A stretch of DNA of 64,000 nucleotides from Nocardioides litoris (GTDB taxonomy: Bacteria > Actinomycetota > Actinomycetes > Propionibacteriales > Nocardioidaceae), in NCBI RefSeq assembly GCF_006346315.1, contig NZ_VDMR01000001.1:1612001-1676000 (forward strand), given 5' to 3'. Under the pieces are notes generated by a model that saw only the letters and a program-made list of their open reading frames with translations, made no database searches and was not told where the DNA came from. Position numbers and translations under genes: made by a program. Position 1 is the first letter of the stretch; each line of letters starts with the position of its first letter. Positions 50,023-59,089 of the stretch are shown one piece after another.

Positions 50023-50700
50023 GTGGGACACGTCCAGATCACTCCGTCGATCCTCAACGCCGACTTCGCGGCCCTGGGCGCCGAGGTGGGCCGGATCCCC
50101 GGCGCCGACTGGGTGCACGTCGACGTCATGGACAACCACTTCGTGCCCAACCTGACCTTCGGGCCGACCATGGTCGAGGCCCTGGCCCGCAGCACCGAGA
50201 CCCCGCTCGACGCCCACCTGATGATCGCCGACGTCGACCGCCACGCCCCGGCGTACGTCGAGGCCGGCTGCGGCTCGGTGACCTTCCACGTCGAGGCGGC
50301 CAGCGCCCCCGTGCGGCTCGCGCGCGAGGTGCGGGCGGCCGGCGCGCGGGCCAGCATGGCGCTGCGCCCGGCCACCCCGGTCGAGCCCTACGAGGACCTG
50401 CTGCCCGAGCTCGACATGCTGCTGCTGATGACCGTCGAGCCGGGCTTCGGTGGGCAGCAGTTCCTCGACCTGGTGCTGCCCAAGATCCGCCGGGCGCGGG
50501 CCCTGCTCGACAAGCACGGCGTCGAGACCTGGCTCCAGGTCGACGGCGGCGTCTCGCTCGAGACCATCGGGCGCTGCGCGGAGGCCGGCGCCGACACCTT
50601 CGTCGCCGGCAGTGCGGTCTTCTCCGCCGACGACCCCGACCGCATGGTCGCCGAGCTCCGGGCCGCGGCGGAGGCGGCCCGGGACGGGGCCGGCTCGTGA
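50023..50700 (+). CDS. rpe: Ribulose-phosphate 3-epimerase
   Basis: Interconverts ribulose 5-phosphate and xylulose 5-phosphate; 225 aa. TIM-barrel motifs are present: [28 protein letters not shown] (metal ligands), [18 protein letters not shown] and [11 protein letters not shown]. It supplies ribulose 5-phosphate used by the rib genes downstream. The stop overlaps the next gene by 4 bases. Confidence 0.97.
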   Translation: MGHVQITPSILNADFAALGAEVGRIPGADWVHVDVMDNHFVPNLTFGPTMVEALARSTETPLDAHLMIADVDRHAPAYVEAGCGSVTFHVEAASAPVRLAREVRAAGARASMALRPATPVEPYEDLLPELDMLLLMTVEPGFGGQQFLDLVLPKIRRARALLDKHGVETWLQVDGGVSLETIGRCAEAGADTFVAGSAVFSADDPDRMVAELRAAAEAARDGAGS

Positions 50701-51248
50701 CGGCGTACCGACGGGGCGTGGAGCTGTTCCGCGCCGCCACCGCGGGCATCGGCGTGGCCGAGCTCGACCTCCCGGTGCCCTCCTGCCCGGGCTGGACGGT
50801 CTCCGACGTGCTCACCCACGTCGCCGACAACCACGCGGCCGTGCTCGCCCACAGCGGCATCGAGCAGACCTCGGCCGACCTGTTCGAGGTCTACGACGAG
50901 CACCTCTCCCGCCGCCCGCGTGCCCTCGTCGACGCCTTGGACCTCACGCTCCACGCCTGGGACGTCGCCCGCGCCCGCGGCATGTCCGCCGACCTCGACG
51001 ACGTCACCCTCGACTTCCTCACCGCCTTCGCCGTCGACGCCGGCGAGCAGCTCTACGTCGACGGCGAGTTCGAGATGCTCCTCATCGGCCCCGAGCACGG
51101 CCGCCGGGCCAGCGTCCTCGCGCTCTACGGCCGCGACGCGCGCACCGCGCAGCGGACGCCGCACCCGGCGCCGGGGCCGGAGTCGGGGTCGGAGTCGGTG
51201 AGGTCGGTGGACCCGGTCACCTCGTTCAATGCCCACGAAGACGACTGA
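50697..51248 (+). CDS. Maleylpyruvate isomerase-like (DinB/MDMPI fold) protein
   Basis: 183 aa. The N-terminal helix bundle has the motif [24 protein letters not shown], which includes the metal-binding His of the MDMPI/DinB family, and [14 protein letters not shown] contributes the other His/Asp. Actinobacterial members often use mycothiol. The real substrate is unknown. The C-terminal 40 residues are low complexity (GPESGSESV). It overlaps rpe by 4 bases. Confidence 0.82.
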   Translation: MTAYRRGVELFRAATAGIGVAELDLPVPSCPGWTVSDVLTHVADNHAAVLAHSGIEQTSADLFEVYDEHLSRRPRALVDALDLTLHAWDVARARGMSADLDDVTLDFLTAFAVDAGEQLYVDGEFEMLLIGPEHGRRASVLALYGRDARTAQRTPHPAPGPESGSESVRSVDPVTSFNAHEDD

Positions 51249-51289
51249 CGTACTTGCCTTCGCCCCTCTCGGTCGCGAGACTGCGGCCC

Positions 51290-51502
51290 GTGGCTCCCGC
51301 GCTGCTCGTCGACCCCTGGGTGCGGGGCTGCGCCCTGGCCGGGGCGCTGCTGGCGGGCCTCCACGCGGTCGCCGGCCTCCCGTGGGCGCTCTGGCTGGCC
51401 TGGGCGTGGCTGGCCGGGCTGTCGGCGTACGACGCCCGGCCGCGTGACACGAGCCACAGCGAGCCGCGGGCAGGCGTGTGGCAAACTCGACCTGACGAGT
51501 GA
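51290..51502 (+). CDS. Possible small membrane protein
   Basis: 70 aa from the GTG at 51290; the frame could start earlier at a TTG near 51254. A hydrophobic region of about 35 residues could form two helices (GCALAGALLAGLHAVAGLPWALWLAWAWLAGL) before a short polar tail. There is no ribosome site or family match, so this may be a chance frame between the MDMPI-like gene and the FMN riboswitch. Confidence 0.35.
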   Translation: MAPALLVDPWVRGCALAGALLAGLHAVAGLPWALWLAWAWLAGLSAYDARPRDTSHSEPRAGVWQTRPDE

Positions 51503-51520
51503 TCTATCGCTCGCGTGCTC

Positions 51521-51640
51521 TGGGGTCGGTGAAATTCCGAGCCGGCGGTGACAGTCCGCGACCCGACCGCAGCCAGCGGCCGGTTGACCAGGTGGGATTC
51601 CTGGACCGACGGTGAGAGTCCGGATGGGAAGCGCACGCAG
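51521..51640 (+). promoter_or_regulatory. FMN riboswitch (RFN element) of the rib operon
   Basis: The conserved RFN pieces occur in order: GGGTCGGTGAAATTCCGA, then GCCGGCGGTGACAGTCCGCGACCC, then CAGGTGGGATTCCTGGACCGACGGTGAGAGTCCGGATGGGA. They form the closing stem and the paired arms of the FMN aptamer. A possible -10 (TATCGC, 51505-51510) lies just upstream. About 80 bases separate it from ribD, whose GGAGGCGAG ribosome site could be masked on FMN binding. No T-run terminator is seen, so translational control is more likely. Confidence 0.95.
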
Positions 51641-51723
51641 GCGGACGGCCCTCGCCGCACCCCTGTGCGACGACCCGTCCCGCCAGCCCCGGAGTCCGTG
51701 AGCCCGACCGGACCGGAGGCGAG

Positions 51724-52794
51724 ATGAGCGCGGCACCCACGCCCGCCGAGCGCGACGCGATGACGCGCGCCCTCGCCCTCGCCGCGACCGACGGGGTCCC
51801 GCTCGGTCCCAACCCGCGGGTCGGCTGCGTGCTGCTGGCCGAGGACGGCGCGACCGTCGCCGAGGGCTTCCACCGGGGCGCCGGCACCGCCCACGCCGAG
51901 GCCGACGCCCTGGCCCGGGCCGGCGCGGCCGCCCGCGGCACCACCGCCGTGGTCACCCTGGAGCCCTGCAACCACACCGGCCGCACCGGCCCGTGCGCCC
52001 GGGCCCTCGTCGACGCCGGCGTACACCGCGTGGTCGTCGCCCAGCGCGACCCCAACCCGGTCGCGGCCGGCGGCACCGAGACCCTGCGGTCCGCGGGCGT
52101 CGAGGTGGTGCACGGGGTGATGACCGCCGAGGCCCGCGCGCTCAACCGGACCTGGACCTTCGCCGTCGAGCGCGGCCGGCCGTTCGTCACCTGGAAGCTC
52201 GCCACGACGCTCGACGGGCGCTCCGCCGCGGCCGACGGCACCTCGCGCTGGGTCTCCAGCGCCGCGGCCCGACGCGACACCCACCGCCTGCGTGCCCTCG
52301 CCGACACCATGCTGGTCGGCACCGGCACGGTGCTCGTCGACGACCCGCTGCTGACGGTGCGCGACGACGACGGCCACCCCGTCGAGCGCCAGCCGCTGCG
52401 TGCGGTGATGGGGGAGCGCGACCTGCCCGCCGACCGCAGGGTCCTCGACCCCCTGCGCTCGGGCGGCGCCGAGACGGTCCACCTGCGGACCCGTGACCCG
52501 CACGCGGCCCTGGCCGAGCTGCGCTCCCGCGACCGCCAGCACGTGTTCCTCGAGGGCGGACCCACCCTGGCCGCGGCCTTCGTGGCCGCCGGCCTGGTCG
52601 ACGAGGTCGTCGCCTACGTCGCGCCCGCCTTCCTCGGCGCCGGCCTCGCCTCGGTCGCCGACCTCGGAATCACCACCATGTCCGCGGCGTTGCGGCCCAC
52701 GGTCACCGACGTGACCGTGCTGCCCGACGACCCCGAGCACAACGTCCGCTTCACCATGACCCCCCACCCCACGCGACCGCAGGAGGAAGCCTGA
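51724..52794 (+). CDS. ribD: Bifunctional riboflavin deaminase/reductase RibD
   Basis: Deaminates and then reduces the pyrimidine intermediate of riboflavin synthesis; 356 aa. The zinc cytidine deaminase-like site shows HAEADALA and [12 protein letters not shown]. The reductase domain starts near [26 protein letters not shown] and contains [27 protein letters not shown]. It is first in the riboswitch-controlled operon and is joined to ribE by a TGATG junction. Confidence 0.97.
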   Translation: MSAAPTPAERDAMTRALALAATDGVPLGPNPRVGCVLLAEDGATVAEGFHRGAGTAHAEADALARAGAAARGTTAVVTLEPCNHTGRTGPCARALVDAGVHRVVVAQRDPNPVAAGGTETLRSAGVEVVHGVMTAEARALNRTWTFAVERGRPFVTWKLATTLDGRSAAADGTSRWVSSAAARRDTHRLRALADTMLVGTGTVLVDDPLLTVRDDDGHPVERQPLRAVMGERDLPADRRVLDPLRSGGAETVHLRTRDPHAALAELRSRDRQHVFLEGGPTLAAAFVAAGLVDEVVAYVAPAFLGAGLASVADLGITTMSAALRPTVTDVTVLPDDPEHNVRFTMTPHPTRPQEEA

Positions 52795-53417
52795 TGTTCA
52801 CCGGCATCGTCGAGGAGCTCGGCACCGTCGAGGCGATCGAGGACCAGGGGGACGCGATCCGCCTGACCGTCCGCGGCGTCACCGTCACCGAGGACGCCGG
52901 GCTCGGCGACTCCATCGCCGTCAACGGGTGCTGCCTGACCGTCACCACGCTCGAGGACGGCGGCCTGTGGACCGCCGACGTCATGCAGGAGACGCTCGAC
53001 AAGACCAGCCTGGCCGGCGTCCGGCCCGGCGACAGGGTCAACCTCGAGCGCGCGGTCACCGCCGACAAGCGGCTCGGCGGCCACATCGTGCAGGGACACG
53101 TCGACGCCGTCGGCCACGTCGTCAGCCGGACCCCCAGCGAGCACTGGGAGGTGGTCGAGGTCTCCATGCCCGCCACCCTCGGCCGCTACCTCGTCGACAA
53201 GGGCTCGATCACCGTCGACGGCGTCAGCCTGACGGTCGTCGAGGCTCGCGACGAGTCGTTCACCATCAGCCTGATCCCCGAGACCCTGGCCCGCACCACG
53301 CTCGGCCACCGACAGCCCGGCGACCGGGTCAACCTCGAGGTCGACGTGCTGGCCAAGCACGTCGAGAAGCTGCTCGAGGCCCGTCTGGCCGCCACCTCCG
53401 AGAGGAACCCCCGATGA
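52794..53417 (+). CDS. ribE: Riboflavin synthase, alpha subunit
   Basis: Dismutates dimethyl-ribityl-lumazine to riboflavin; 207 aa. Two similar barrel halves are visible: [15 protein letters not shown] with [11 protein letters not shown], and [13 protein letters not shown] with [12 protein letters not shown]. It starts in a TGATG overlap with ribD and its stop overlaps ribBA by 4 bases. Confidence 0.96.
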   Translation: MFTGIVEELGTVEAIEDQGDAIRLTVRGVTVTEDAGLGDSIAVNGCCLTVTTLEDGGLWTADVMQETLDKTSLAGVRPGDRVNLERAVTADKRLGGHIVQGHVDAVGHVVSRTPSEHWEVVEVSMPATLGRYLVDKGSITVDGVSLTVVEARDESFTISLIPETLARTTLGHRQPGDRVNLEVDVLAKHVEKLLEARLAATSERNPR

Positions 53418-54748
53418 CCACCCCCATCCCGCCCCTCACGGTCGAGGAGCAGCACGGCGGCGTCCGGCTCGACCCGGTCGAGCGGGCCATCGCCGACATC
53501 GCCGCCGGCAGGGCCGTCGTCGTCGTCGACGACGAGGGCCGCGAGAACGAGGGCGACATCATCTTCGCCGCCTCCAAGGCGACGCCGGAGCTGATGGCAT
53601 TCACGATCCGCTACTCCAGCGGCGTGATCTGCGTGCCGATGCCGGGCCCGATGCTCGACCGGCTCGAGATCCCCCTCATGACCCCGCACAACAAGGACAA
53701 GCTGCGCACGGCGTACACGATCTCGGTCGACGCCCGCGACGGTGTCTCCACCGGCATCAGCGCCGCCGACCGCGCCCACACCGCGCGGGTGCTGGCCGAC
53801 AGTGCCACCGAGCCGTGGGAGATCACCCGGCCCGGCCACGTCTTCCCGCTGCGGTACGCCGACGGCGGGGTGCTCGCGCGCCGCGGCCACACCGAGGCCG
53901 CGGTCGACCTAGCCACCCTGGCCGGGCTGACGCCGGCCGGCGTGCTGGTCGAGGTCGTCAACGACGACGGGACGATGAAGCGGGCGCCCGAGCTGCGCGC
54001 GTTCGCCGACGAGCACGGCCTGGCGATGATCTCCATCGAGGACCTGGTCCGCTACCGCCGCCGGCACGAGAACCTCGTGGAGCGCGTCGCGGAGACCCGC
54101 CTGCCCACCCGGCACGGCGACTTCACCGCCTACGGCTACCGCGTCTCCGTCGACGGCTCCGAGCACGTCGCGCTGGTCCACGGCGACGTGACCGGCCCCG
54201 ACCCGGTGCTGACCCGCGTGCACTCCGAGTGCCTGACCGGCGACGTCTTCGGCAGCCACCGCTGCGACTGCGGCCCCCAGCTCGACGAGGCGCTGGAGCG
54301 GATCGTGGCCGAGGGACGCGGCGTCGTGGTCTACCTGCGCGGCCACGAGGGCCGCGGCATCGGCCTGGTCGCCAAGCTGCAGGCCTACCAGCTGCAGGAC
54401 GGCGGGCGCGACACCGTCGACGCCAACCTCGACCTCGGCCTGCCCGCCGACGCCCGGCACTACGGCACCGCGACGCAGGTGCTCAAGGACCTCAAGGTCG
54501 AGTCGGTGCGGCTGCTGACCAACAACCCCGACAAGATCGCCAACCTCGAGCTGTACGGCGTCCCGGTCGCCGAGCGCGTCCCGCTCACCCCGCACCCCAA
54601 CGACCACAACCTGGCCTACCTGCTCACCAAGCGCGACCGCATGGGCCACGACCTGCCCGACCTCGGGCCCGTCACCCCCAGCACCCCCAGCACCCCCAGC
54701 ACCCCCAGCACCCCCAGCACTCCCGTGGAGACGAAGGAGACCGACTGA
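53414..54748 (+). CDS. ribBA: Bifunctional DHBP synthase / GTP cyclohydrolase II
   Basis: Provides both precursors of riboflavin; 444 aa. The N-terminal DHBP synthase half (about 1-205) contains [11 protein letters not shown] and [12 protein letters not shown]. The GTP cyclohydrolase II half has zinc Cys residues in [20 protein letters not shown] and the [11 protein letters not shown] motif. The extreme C-terminus is a variable tail of five TPS repeats encoded by a 9-base tandem repeat. It is coupled to ribE and ribH by overlaps. Confidence 0.97.
   Translation: MTTPIPPLTVEEQHGGVRLDPVERAIADIAAGRAVVVVDDEGRENEGDIIFAASKATPELMAFTIRYSSGVICVPMPGPMLDRLEIPLMTPHNKDKLRTAYTISVDARDGVSTGISAADRAHTARVLADSATEPWEITRPGHVFPLRYADGGVLARRGHTEAAVDLATLAGLTPAGVLVEVVNDDGTMKRAPELRAFADEHGLAMISIEDLVRYRRRHENLVERVAETRLPTRHGDFTAYGYRVSVDGSEHVALVHGDVTGPDPVLTRVHSECLTGDVFGSHRCDCGPQLDEALERIVAEGRGVVVYLRGHEGRGIGLVAKLQAYQLQDGGRDTVDANLDLGLPADARHYGTATQVLKDLKVESVRLLTNNPDKIANLELYGVPVAERVPLTPHPNDHNLAYLLTKRDRMGHDLPDLGPVTPSTPSTPSTPSTPSTPVETKETD
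54674..54718 (+). repeat. 9-base tandem repeat in the ribBA tail
   Basis: Five perfect copies of ACCCCCAGC in frame encode Thr-Pro-Ser five times (residues 421-435), then a degenerate sixth copy. Because the unit is 9 bases, gain or loss changes tail length without a frameshift. Confidence 0.9.
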
Positions 54749-55236
54749 TGGCCGGACACGGCGCCCCTGCCGACACCCCGATCGACGGCAGCGACCTGCG
54801 GGTCGCCGTCGTCGCCGCGAGCTGGCACACCCAGGTGATGGACGGGCTCCTCGCCGGCGCCCGCCGCGCCCTCGAGGCGTACGGCGTCACCGACGTGCGC
54901 GAGGTCCGGGTGCCCGGCACCTTCGAGCTGCCCGTGGTCGCCGACGCGCTGGCCGACCACGGCGTCGACGCGATCGTGGCCCTCGGCGTGGTCATCCGCG
55001 GCGGCACCCCGCACTTCGAGTACGTCTGCTCCGCCGCCACCGACGGCCTCGGCCGGGTCGCCCTCGACCACGGCGTCCCGATCGGCTTCGGGGTCCTCAC
55101 CTGCGACACCGAGGAGCAGGCCCTCGACCGGGCCGGCCTCGACGGCTCCGCCGAGGACAAGGGCTACGAGGCCACCGCGGCCGCCCTGCAGACCGCCCGC
55201 ACCCTCCGCGACCTCGGCGACGTCGACGACGACTGA
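54748..55236 (+). CDS. ribH: 6,7-dimethyl-8-ribityllumazine synthase
   Basis: Condenses the ribitylamino-pyrimidine with DHBP; 162 aa. [14 protein letters not shown] and [23 protein letters not shown] carry the substrate site with the catalytic His in the GTPHFEYV strand. [20 protein letters not shown] is the C-terminal signature. It begins in a TGATG overlap with ribBA and is the last gene of the rib operon. The repeat B cluster starts 19 bases after the stop. Confidence 0.96.
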   Translation: MAGHGAPADTPIDGSDLRVAVVAASWHTQVMDGLLAGARRALEAYGVTDVREVRVPGTFELPVVADALADHGVDAIVALGVVIRGGTPHFEYVCSAATDGLGRVALDHGVPIGFGVLTCDTEEQALDRAGLDGSAEDKGYEATAAALQTARTLRDLGDVDDD

Positions 55237-55255
55237 GCGGCCTTGGGGCGGGAGA

Positions 55256-55386
55256 TCCGTGCCAGGAGTGGCCGTTTCTCCGGTTGACCGGAGGTTCTCC
55301 CGCCGCGGCGCGACTCCTGGCACGGAACTCCCACTCCTGGGTGGGAACTCCTCGCCAGAGGTGGCAGTTTCTCCGGTCAACCGGAG
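55256..55386. repeat. Interspersed hairpin repeat B, compound copy after ribH
   Basis: A 14-bp perfect inverted repeat, TCCGTGCCAGGAGT (55256-55269) with 55313-55326, encloses the hairpin CTCCGGT-tg-ACCGGAG (55278-55293). Next comes a diverged unit (55332-55366) that aligns with the one at 26445-26479, then a second hairpin CTCCGGT-ca-ACCGGAG (55371-55386). The same parts as after pyrC are present, duplicated and rearranged. Confidence 0.85.
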
Positions 55387-55457
55387 GTTTTGCCGGCCCT
55401 GCGGCCCCCACCCGTCCCGCCCGCCCCACCGGCGCGGCCGAGGAGGCACCCACGGCC

Positions 55458-55463
55458 TAGGAT
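55458..55463 (+). promoter_or_regulatory. Candidate leaderless -10 box for hisE
   Basis: TAGGAT ends 8 bases before the hisE GTG at 55472, with no ribosome site between. Confidence 0.5.
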
Positions 55464-55471
55464 CGACCCCC

Positions 55472-55735
55472 GTGAAGACGTTCGACGCGCTGTGGGCCGA
55501 GCTGTCCGAGAAGGCGCGCACGCGGCCCGCGGGGTCGGGCACCGTCGCCGAGCTCGACGCCGGTGTCCACGCCATCGGCAAGAAGCTCGTCGAGGAGGCC
55601 GCCGAGTCCTGGATGGCCGCCGAGCACGAGGGCAAGGAGCGGGCCGCGGAGGAGATCAGCCAGCTGATCTACCACGCCCAGGTCATGATGCTCGCCCTCG
55701 GCCTCGAGCCCGACGACATCTACACCCACCTCTGA
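55472..55735 (+). CDS. hisE: Phosphoribosyl-ATP pyrophosphatase
   Basis: Second step of histidine synthesis; 87 aa, single-domain form. The MazG-like helical fold has [32 protein letters not shown] with the metal-binding Glu residues. I chose the GTG at 55472 for its fit to the -10 box and because [14 protein letters not shown] begins the domain. hisG follows 19 bases downstream. Confidence 0.95.
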   Translation: MKTFDALWAELSEKARTRPAGSGTVAELDAGVHAIGKKLVEEAAESWMAAEHEGKERAAEEISQLIYHAQVMMLALGLEPDDIYTHL

Positions 55736-55754
55736 ACCGCACGACGAGAGACCG

Positions 55755-56603
55755 ATGACCCTCAGGATCGCCCTGCCCAACAAGGGCTCGCTGTCGCAGT
55801 CGGCCAGCGACATGCTGCGCGAGTCCGGCTACCGCCAGCGCGACGACTCCAAGTCGCTGACGGTGATGGACGTCGACAACGACGTCGAGTTCTTCTACCT
55901 CCGCCCCCGCGACATCGCGCTCTACGTCGGCGAGGGCACCCTCGACGTCGGCATCACCGGCCGCGACCTGCTGCGCGACTCCGGCGCCAAGGCCGAGGAG
56001 GTGCTGACGCTCGGGTTCGGGCGCAGCACGTTCCGCTTCGCCGGTCCGGCGGGGCGGTTCACCGAGGTCGCCGACCTCGCCGGGCTGCGCATCGCCACGT
56101 CGTACGTCGGCGTGGTGCGGGCGTTCCTGGAGGAGCGGGGCGTCGACGCCACCGTGACCCGGCTCGACGGCGCGGTCGAGACCAGCATCCAGCTCGGCGT
56201 GGCCGACGCCATCGCTGATGTCGTGGAGACCGGTGCGACCCTGCGCCAGGCGGGGCTGGCGACGTTCGGCGAGCCGCTGCTGCAGTCGGAGGCCGTGCTC
56301 GTCACCCGGGCCGGGGCCGACCTGCCGGCGTCCTACGAGATCTTCAAGCGGCGGCTCGAGGGCGTCCTCGTGGCCCGCAGCTACGTGATGATGGACTACG
56401 ACGTCGCGCGCGAGCACCTCGACGCCGCCACGGCGCTGACCCCCGGCATCGAGGGACCGACCATCGCGCCGCTGGGCCGCGAGGGCTGGGTCGCGGTCCG
56501 CGCGATGGTGCCCCGGGCGGGTTCGCAGCGGCTGATGGACCAGCTCTTCGACGTCGGTGCTCGCGGCATCCTGCTCACCGACATCCACGCCTGCCGGCTG
56601 TGA
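55755..56603 (+). CDS. hisG: ATP phosphoribosyltransferase, long form
   Basis: Committed first step of histidine synthesis; 282 aa. LRIALPNKGSLSQSASDMLRESG starts the catalytic part, followed by DVGITGRDLL and ATSYVGVVRAFLEERG, and the phosphate loop SIQLGVADAIADVVETG. The C-terminal regulatory domain characteristic of HisG-long ends with GARGILLTDIHACRL. It overlaps the PH-domain gene by 4 bases. Confidence 0.96.
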   Translation: MTLRIALPNKGSLSQSASDMLRESGYRQRDDSKSLTVMDVDNDVEFFYLRPRDIALYVGEGTLDVGITGRDLLRDSGAKAEEVLTLGFGRSTFRFAGPAGRFTEVADLAGLRIATSYVGVVRAFLEERGVDATVTRLDGAVETSIQLGVADAIADVVETGATLRQAGLATFGEPLLQSEAVLVTRAGADLPASYEIFKRRLEGVLVARSYVMMDYDVAREHLDAATALTPGIEGPTIAPLGREGWVAVRAMVPRAGSQRLMDQLFDVGARGILLTDIHACRL

Positions 56604-57061
56604 ACGCGCCCGCGCACGGCCTCGACCTCCCGCGCACCTGGCGCCCGCTCGGCCCCCGCATCGCGGGGATCTTCGGGGGCGGCTCGCTGGTGGCGATCAT
56701 GACCGTGCTCTGGCTGCAGCTCGACCAGGACGTGCGCGACTCGGTCACCGGGCTGCAGCGCGGCATCGTCATCGCCGCCTTCCTCGGCGGCTTCGCCTGC
56801 CTCTACGCCCTCGTCCGGTCGCGGGCCACGGCCCGGCCCGACGGCCTGACCGTCGTCAACGGCTACCGCCGTCGGGAGTACGAGTACGCCGAGATCGTCG
56901 CCGTCCGGCTGCCGCCGGGCGCGCCGTGGGTGACCCTCGACCTGGCCAACGGCGAGACCGCCTCGGTCATGGGCATCCAGGGCTCCGACGGGTCGCGGGC
57001 CACGACCGCGGTCCGCGAGCTACGCGCCATCGTCGACGACGCGCACACCCCACGAGACTGA
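56600..57061 (+). CDS. PH-domain membrane protein
   Basis: 153 aa. Two hydrophobic helices (about residues 23-43 and 52-70) precede a bacterial PH-like domain with TARPDGLTVVNGYRRREYEYAEIVAVRLPPGAPWVTLDLANGE. It resembles small PH-domain proteins that often follow hisG in actinobacteria. The function is unknown. The last 42 bases overlap the convergent aldose epimerase gene. Confidence 0.85.
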   Translation: MNAPAHGLDLPRTWRPLGPRIAGIFGGGSLVAIMTVLWLQLDQDVRDSVTGLQRGIVIAAFLGGFACLYALVRSRATARPDGLTVVNGYRRREYEYAEIVAVRLPPGAPWVTLDLANGETASVMGIQGSDGSRATTAVRELRAIVDDAHTPRD

Positions 57062-57952
57062 CACCTCGTCGCCGGGCTCCCCGGCGGGCGCGAGGACGAG
57101 CAGGTCCTCACCGCTGCGGAACGCGTCGGCGTTGGCGGTCATCGGCTCCACCGCCAGCGACCGGCGGGCCGTGGCCGGCACGTCGTCAGCGGTGTAGAGC
57201 AGCAGCCAGCGGACCCCGCCGTCGACCCACAACGAGACCGCGCGGCCGGTGGCCCGGTCACGCAGCACGGTCGTGGCCACGCCGGCCGCGTCGCGCTCGA
57301 GGTCGGTGAACCCGGTGTTGAGCTCGAGGTCTCCCAGCGGCCGCGCCACCCGGAAGTCGTACACCGTGCCGTCGACCGGCTCGCGCCCGACCGGGATGAG
57401 CACGTCGTCGACGACCGACCGGGTCGCCGCGGGCAGCGTCAGCTCCCAGTCGTCGACCGGCCCGGGCCCGACGGTGAGGTAGGGGTGGGCGCCCGAGGCG
57501 TACGGCGCCGGCTCGGCCGAGACGTTGGTGGCGGTCTGGGTGACGGTCAGGCCGTCGGCGGACAGGTCGTAGAGCACGTGCAGGTCGAGGGTCCACGGGT
57601 AGCCGGTCTGCGCCATCAGGCGGTACTGCAGCGACACCGAGCCGCTGGTGTGCTCCTCGACCGTCCAGGCGACCCACCGGGCCAGGCCGTGGGAGGCGTG
57701 GTGCCGCTTCGGCTCGGTGAGGGGGAGCTGCAGGTCACGGCCGCGGAAGGCGTACTGCCCGTCGCGCACCCGGTTGGGCCACGGCACCAGCAGCTGGCCG
57801 CGCCCGCCCGCGGACATCTCGTCCTCGGCGAACCCGTCGAGCAGCGGGCGGCCGGCGTGGGCGAGGGTGCGCAGCGCCGCCCCGCTCTCGGTCACGACGG
57901 CGTCGTACCCGCCCGCGGAGATGCGGAACTGGTCACCACTGGGAGGCAGCAT
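57020..57952 (-). CDS. Aldose 1-epimerase family protein
   Basis: 310 aa, galactose mutarotase-like fold. RLLDGF-type start, then LVPWPNRVRDGQYAFRGRDLQLPLTEPKRHHASHGLARW, in which HASHG carries the first catalytic His. GAHPYLTVG has the second His, and LAVEPMTANADAFRSGEDL carries the catalytic Glu. Sugar specificity is unknown. Its 3' end overlaps the PH-domain gene convergently. Confidence 0.9.
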   Translation of the reverse strand: MLPPSGDQFRISAGGYDAVVTESGAALRTLAHAGRPLLDGFAEDEMSAGGRGQLLVPWPNRVRDGQYAFRGRDLQLPLTEPKRHHASHGLARWVAWTVEEHTSGSVSLQYRLMAQTGYPWTLDLHVLYDLSADGLTVTQTATNVSAEPAPYASGAHPYLTVGPGPVDDWELTLPAATRSVVDDVLIPVGREPVDGTVYDFRVARPLGDLELNTGFTDLERDAAGVATTVLRDRATGRAVSLWVDGGVRWLLLYTADDVPATARRSLAVEPMTANADAFRSGEDLLVLAPAGEPGDEVSVSWGVRVVDDGA

Positions 57953-57995
57953 GGCACCACCCTGCCACCGGTCGGCGGCACCGGGGGACAGGCGC

Positions 57996-58535
57996 TCAGG
58001 CCGTCCCGTCCACGACGAGGTCGGCCCGGGCGCGGGTGCGGTGGCGGGCGTGGTGGGCGTCCTCGCGAGCCTGCCAGGCCACCCACTCCGCCCGCAGGTC
58101 CTCGCCGTCGCGGGCCAGCCCGCGCCGCAGCCGCACCTCGCGGGGCGCCTCGACCCACACCAGGACGGTCACCAGGTCGGCCACCTCCGGCGAGCCCGAC
58201 CCGACGCCTTCCACCACGACCAGGCCGCCGGGCCCGGGGTGGGGGAGCGCCACGGTCTCCGCGAACGCATGGGCGTGCCAGTCGTAGCGGCGGTAGGCGC
58301 CGGGGCGTCCCTGGGCGAGCGGGCGGAGCAGCGTGCCGAGCTGGCCGTCGACGCCCTCGAGGCCGGCCCACCCGTCGTACAGGTCGTCCATGTGGACGAC
58401 CGGTGCGCCCGTGGCCGCCGCGACACCCGCGGCCAGCGTGGTCTTGCCCGACCCGCCGGGACCGTCGACGCACAGCAGGCGCGCGCCGGCCAGCGTGGCG
58501 GGCCGCTCGTCGAGCAGGGCTCGCACGCGCCCCAC
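57996..58535 (-). CDS. Uridine kinase-like P-loop protein
   Basis: 179 aa. Walker A CVDGPGGSGKTTLAAGVAAA and the following VVHMDDLYDGWAGLE look like the uridine kinase/phosphoribulokinase superfamily, with DWHAHAFAETVALPHPG-type substrate loop and VVVEGVGSGSPEVADL. The substrate is not established. The GTG at 58535 was chosen because it follows the upstream gene stop by 8 bases, suggesting coupling. Confidence 0.82.
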   Translation of the reverse strand: MGRVRALLDERPATLAGARLLCVDGPGGSGKTTLAAGVAAATGAPVVHMDDLYDGWAGLEGVDGQLGTLLRPLAQGRPGAYRRYDWHAHAFAETVALPHPGPGGLVVVEGVGSGSPEVADLVTVLVWVEAPREVRLRRGLARDGEDLRAEWVAWQAREDAHHARHRTRARADLVVDGTA

Positions 58536-58543
58536 CGTGTCGG

Positions 58544-59011
58544 TCAGCTGATGCCCCGCTTGCGCAGGATGGCCTCGATGTCGGCGAGGTCGTCGTCGGC
58601 CACCGCGGGCGTGCCGCGCCCGGCGGGCGGCTGCGGCCCGGGGGAGGTGGCCGCCGGGAGCTCCTCGCGCCCACGGCGGGGGCGGCGGGCGCGGCGCTCG
58701 GGAGGCGTGTCGCCGCCGCGGGCGGAGACGACCCGCCCGGCGCCGTACAGCACGACCGCGACGCCCGCGACGACGATGCCCGCCCACACCGCGGGGCTGA
58801 GCACCAGGCGGGTGGCCCAGTCGCCGACCGCGTCACCGACCCGGGCCAGCATCCGCAGCGTCTCGGTCAGCCAGGCCGCGATCGGGAGCAGGGTGATGCC
58901 CGCGCCCTTGAGCCCGGCGCCGAGCCCGCGTCGCTGGTAGGCGACCCAGGTGCCGATGCCGGCCAGGATCGTGAGGGCGATGGCCAGCACGCCGTAGCTC
59001 GCGTCGTCCAT
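58544..59011 (-). CDS. Small membrane protein of unknown function
   Basis: 155 aa. Two hydrophobic segments (about residues 6-24 and 73-93) flank a polar loop containing GLGAGLKGAGITLLPIAAWL. The C-terminal third is Pro/Arg-rich and ends with DDDLADIEAILRKRGIS, which resembles a short conserved C-terminal peptide (SHOCT-like). No function is assigned. The start has GGGAGG 8 bases upstream. It lies divergent to the SseB-like gene. Confidence 0.78.
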   Translation of the reverse strand: MDDASYGVLAIALTILAGIGTWVAYQRRGLGAGLKGAGITLLPIAAWLTETLRMLARVGDAVGDWATRLVLSPAVWAGIVVAGVAVVLYGAGRVVSARGGDTPPERRARRPRRGREELPAATSPGPQPPAGRGTPAVADDDLADIEAILRKRGIS

Positions 59012-59089
59012 GCCCGTCAGCCTCCCACGCACGCCCCAACCCACACCCCGGGCCGCGGCCCACCCGGCAGGCACTGGGAGGATCGGGGT

